In this document: positions 4,240-5,225 of the stretch, one piece after another
Position numbering within the stretch: position 1 is the stretch's first letter
How the letters are laid out: each line of letters opens with the position of its first letter
From: CAIXZV01 sp037446495
GTDB taxonomy: Bacteria; Chloroflexota; Limnocylindria; Limnocylindrales; CSP1-4
Assembly: GCA_037446495.1 (NCBI GenBank)
Contig: JBBIIL010000142.1
Span: 1 to 5,225, forward strand
Direction of reading: 5' to 3'
DNA length: 5,225 nucleotides
Position numbers and translations under genes: made by a program
Notes under the pieces: generated by a model
Seen by the model: the letters and a program-made list of their open reading frames with translations, nothing else
Database searches by the model: none
Told to the model about the DNA's origin: nothing

Positions 4240-5225
4240 TCACAGGCACAGCGTGCCTTCTGCACTCCTCTCACTCTTGGCCGCCGCATCAGACGGCGCC
4301 TGGATCTGGACGACGTTCGACCAGGCTTCCGCCGGCGCCGCGCCACGGGCCCGCGGCGACCAGCGCAGGTAAGCCACGAGCGTGTGATAGCTGATATCGA
4401 GGACCTGGCAGGTCCTGCGCTTGTTGCCGTTCAGCCGCTCGAGCATCAGCCGCGCGTAACGGGCGCCCCAGGTTCGCATGGAGTCCCGGTGGTCGAGCGA
4501 CTCCTGCAGGGCGCCGACCGCATCCCCTCTCAACGCCTGCGGGAGGTCCTTGAAGGCAATCGTCCCCTCAACCGCGCGCGCCACGGCCCCCTCGATCGTC
4601 CGCTCCAGCTCACGGACGTTGCCCGGCCACTCGTGCATCTGCATGGCCTGGGCGGCCTCGCCGCTGAGCGTGAGAGGGCGAGGCGCCTGGTAGCGCGACA
4701 GGAAGAACGCGCACAACTCGGGGATGTCCTGCCGCCGCGCCCTCAGCGGCGGAACGTGCAGCTCGACACCCGACAGCCGGTAGTAGAGGTCCTCGCGGAA
4801 CCGATCGAGCGACACCAGTTCCCGGAGGCTGCGGTTGGTCGCGACGACAATGCGCGTGTCGATCTTGCGCGAGGAGTGGCCGCCCACCCGCTCCACCGTC
4901 AACTCCTGAATGGCCCGAAGCAGCTTGGCCTGCGCGGCGGACGTGAGGTCGGACACCTCGTCGAGGAACAGCGTGCCCCCGTCGGCATGCTCGAACTTCC
5001 CCCTCCGGCCGCGGACGCCGGTGGCGGTGCGGTCCTCGATACCGAACAGCTCGGCCTCGAGCAGCGACTCGACGAGGGCGGCGCAATTGACGGCGACGAA
5101 GGGTCCATGGCGGCGGTGGCTGAGCTGATGGAGCTGACGCGCCACCAGTTCTTTGCCCGTGCCGCTCTCGCCCTCAATCAGCACGATGAAGTCGGTCTCG
5201 GCGACGCGGGCGATGTTCTCGCGCA
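4240..5225 (-). CDS. Sigma-54-type AAA+ transcriptional regulator, C-terminal part, with altered GAFTGA loop (cut by window edge)
   Basis: The visible 327 residues cover most of an AAA+ enhancer-binding domain and a DNA-binding tail; the N-terminal sensory part is beyond base 5225. Counting from the first complete codon, I see Walker A GESGTGKE (18-25), ELFG (58-61), Walker B GGTLFLDEV (82-90), sensor I VVATNRSL (126-133), the arginine-finger segment FREDLYYRL (142-150), PPLRARRQDIP, and sensor II WPGNVREL (199-206). A Fis-type helix-turn-helix follows (about 261-287, GNKRRTCQVLDISYHTL). The loop that normally reads GAFTGA and touches sigma-54 is RTATGV here (65-70), so ordinary sigma-54 activation is uncertain. 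About 38 residues after the helix-turn-helix are low-complexity and Ala/Pro/Ser-rich, which is longer than usual. It lies 161 bases upstream of the Tat-signal gene in the same direction and may regulate it, but no sigma-54 promoter was found between them. Confidence 0.92.
   Translation of the reverse strand, partial: RENIARVAETDFIVLIEGESGTGKELVARQLHQLSHRRHGPFVAVNCAALVESLLEAELFGIEDRTATGVRGRRGKFEHADGGTLFLDEVSDLTSAAQAKLLRAIQELTVERVGGHSSRKIDTRIVVATNRSLRELVSLDRFREDLYYRLSGVELHVPPLRARRQDIPELCAFFLSRYQAPRPLTLSGEAAQAMQMHEWPGNVRELERTIEGAVARAVEGTIAFKDLPQALRGDAVGALQESLDHRDSMRTWGARYARLMLERLNGNKRRTCQVLDISYHTLVAYLRWSPRARGAAPAEAWSNVVQIQAPSDAAAKSERSAEGTLCL
4244..4258 (-). repeat. Small inverted repeat at the end of the regulator gene
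   Basis: AGGCAC (4244-4249) and GTGCCT (4253-4258) pair perfectly around a three-base loop and overlap the last codons of the regulator. There is no following T-run. It might contribute to 3'-end structure; a terminator function is not supported. Confidence 0.35.
5014..5031 (-). other. Degenerate GAFTGA (sigma-54 contact loop) codons
   Basis: These six codons read RTATGV in the position of GAFTGA, between ELFGIED and RGRRGKFEHADGGTLFLDE. Only the central T-G pair of the motif is kept. The flanking ATPase motifs are intact, so this is a real substitution rather than a frameshift. Confidence 0.85.

Noticed and set aside
3272..4372. Plus-strand open frame of 366 codons opposite the Tat-signal gene
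   Set aside because: The product is Arg/Pro/Ala/His-rich without motifs. The minus-strand gene in the same place has a Tat signal, a strong ribosome binding site and hydrophobic segments, so the plus frame is a shadow.
1..5225. CRISPR array, insertion sequence, rRNA or phage attachment site
   Set aside because: No regularly spaced repeats, transposase frame, terminal inverted repeats or rRNA-like sequence were seen on either strand.

Overview
The window is GC-rich bacterial DNA (about 70% G+C by eye) from a genome or metagenome bin. Every gene I can support lies on the minus strand, so the window reads biologically from right to left. A glycine cleavage cluster of the split-GcvP type (gcvT-gcvH-gcvPA), a carboxypeptidase-regulatory-like secreted protein, and a sigma-54-type regulator with a degenerate GAFTGA loop together fit Acidobacteriota (for example Vicinamibacteria) or a similar high-GC environmental phylum. 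That assignment is inference; no marker gene in the window settles it.

Layout in the direction of transcription. (1) 5225-4240: the C-terminal part of a sigma-54-interacting AAA+ transcriptional regulator, cut by the window edge. (2) 4239-4079: a 161-base gap holding the ribosome binding site of the next gene. (3) 4078-3251: an unassigned 275-residue protein with a twin-arginine signal and a C-terminal hydrophobic hairpin flanked by cysteines. (4) 3254-2988: a small multi-pass membrane protein coupled to the previous gene by a four-base TTGA overlap. A perfect 13-bp hairpin (2893-2923) then probably ends this transcript. (5) 2892-2663: a leader region with two inverted repeats. (6) 2662-2156: a secreted protein with a carboxypeptidase-regulatory/transthyretin-like beta fold. 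(7) 2155-2018: a gap with a 13-bp tandem repeat and a sigma-70-like promoter. (8) 2017-1: gcvT, gcvH and the first 178 residues of gcvPA, tightly packed.

The gcv genes encode T-protein, H-protein and the N-terminal half of P-protein of the glycine cleavage system, which turns glycine and tetrahydrofolate into 5,10-methylene-tetrahydrofolate, CO2, ammonia and NADH. gcvPB would be expected just beyond the left edge. The T-protein and, less so, the H-protein depart from the usual consensus at several positions.

The most open part of the window is the pair at 4078-2988, a Tat-exported protein ending in a Cys-flanked hydrophobic hairpin followed by a translationally coupled membrane protein. A toxin-precursor/immunity arrangement is one possibility, but the sequence alone does not establish it.
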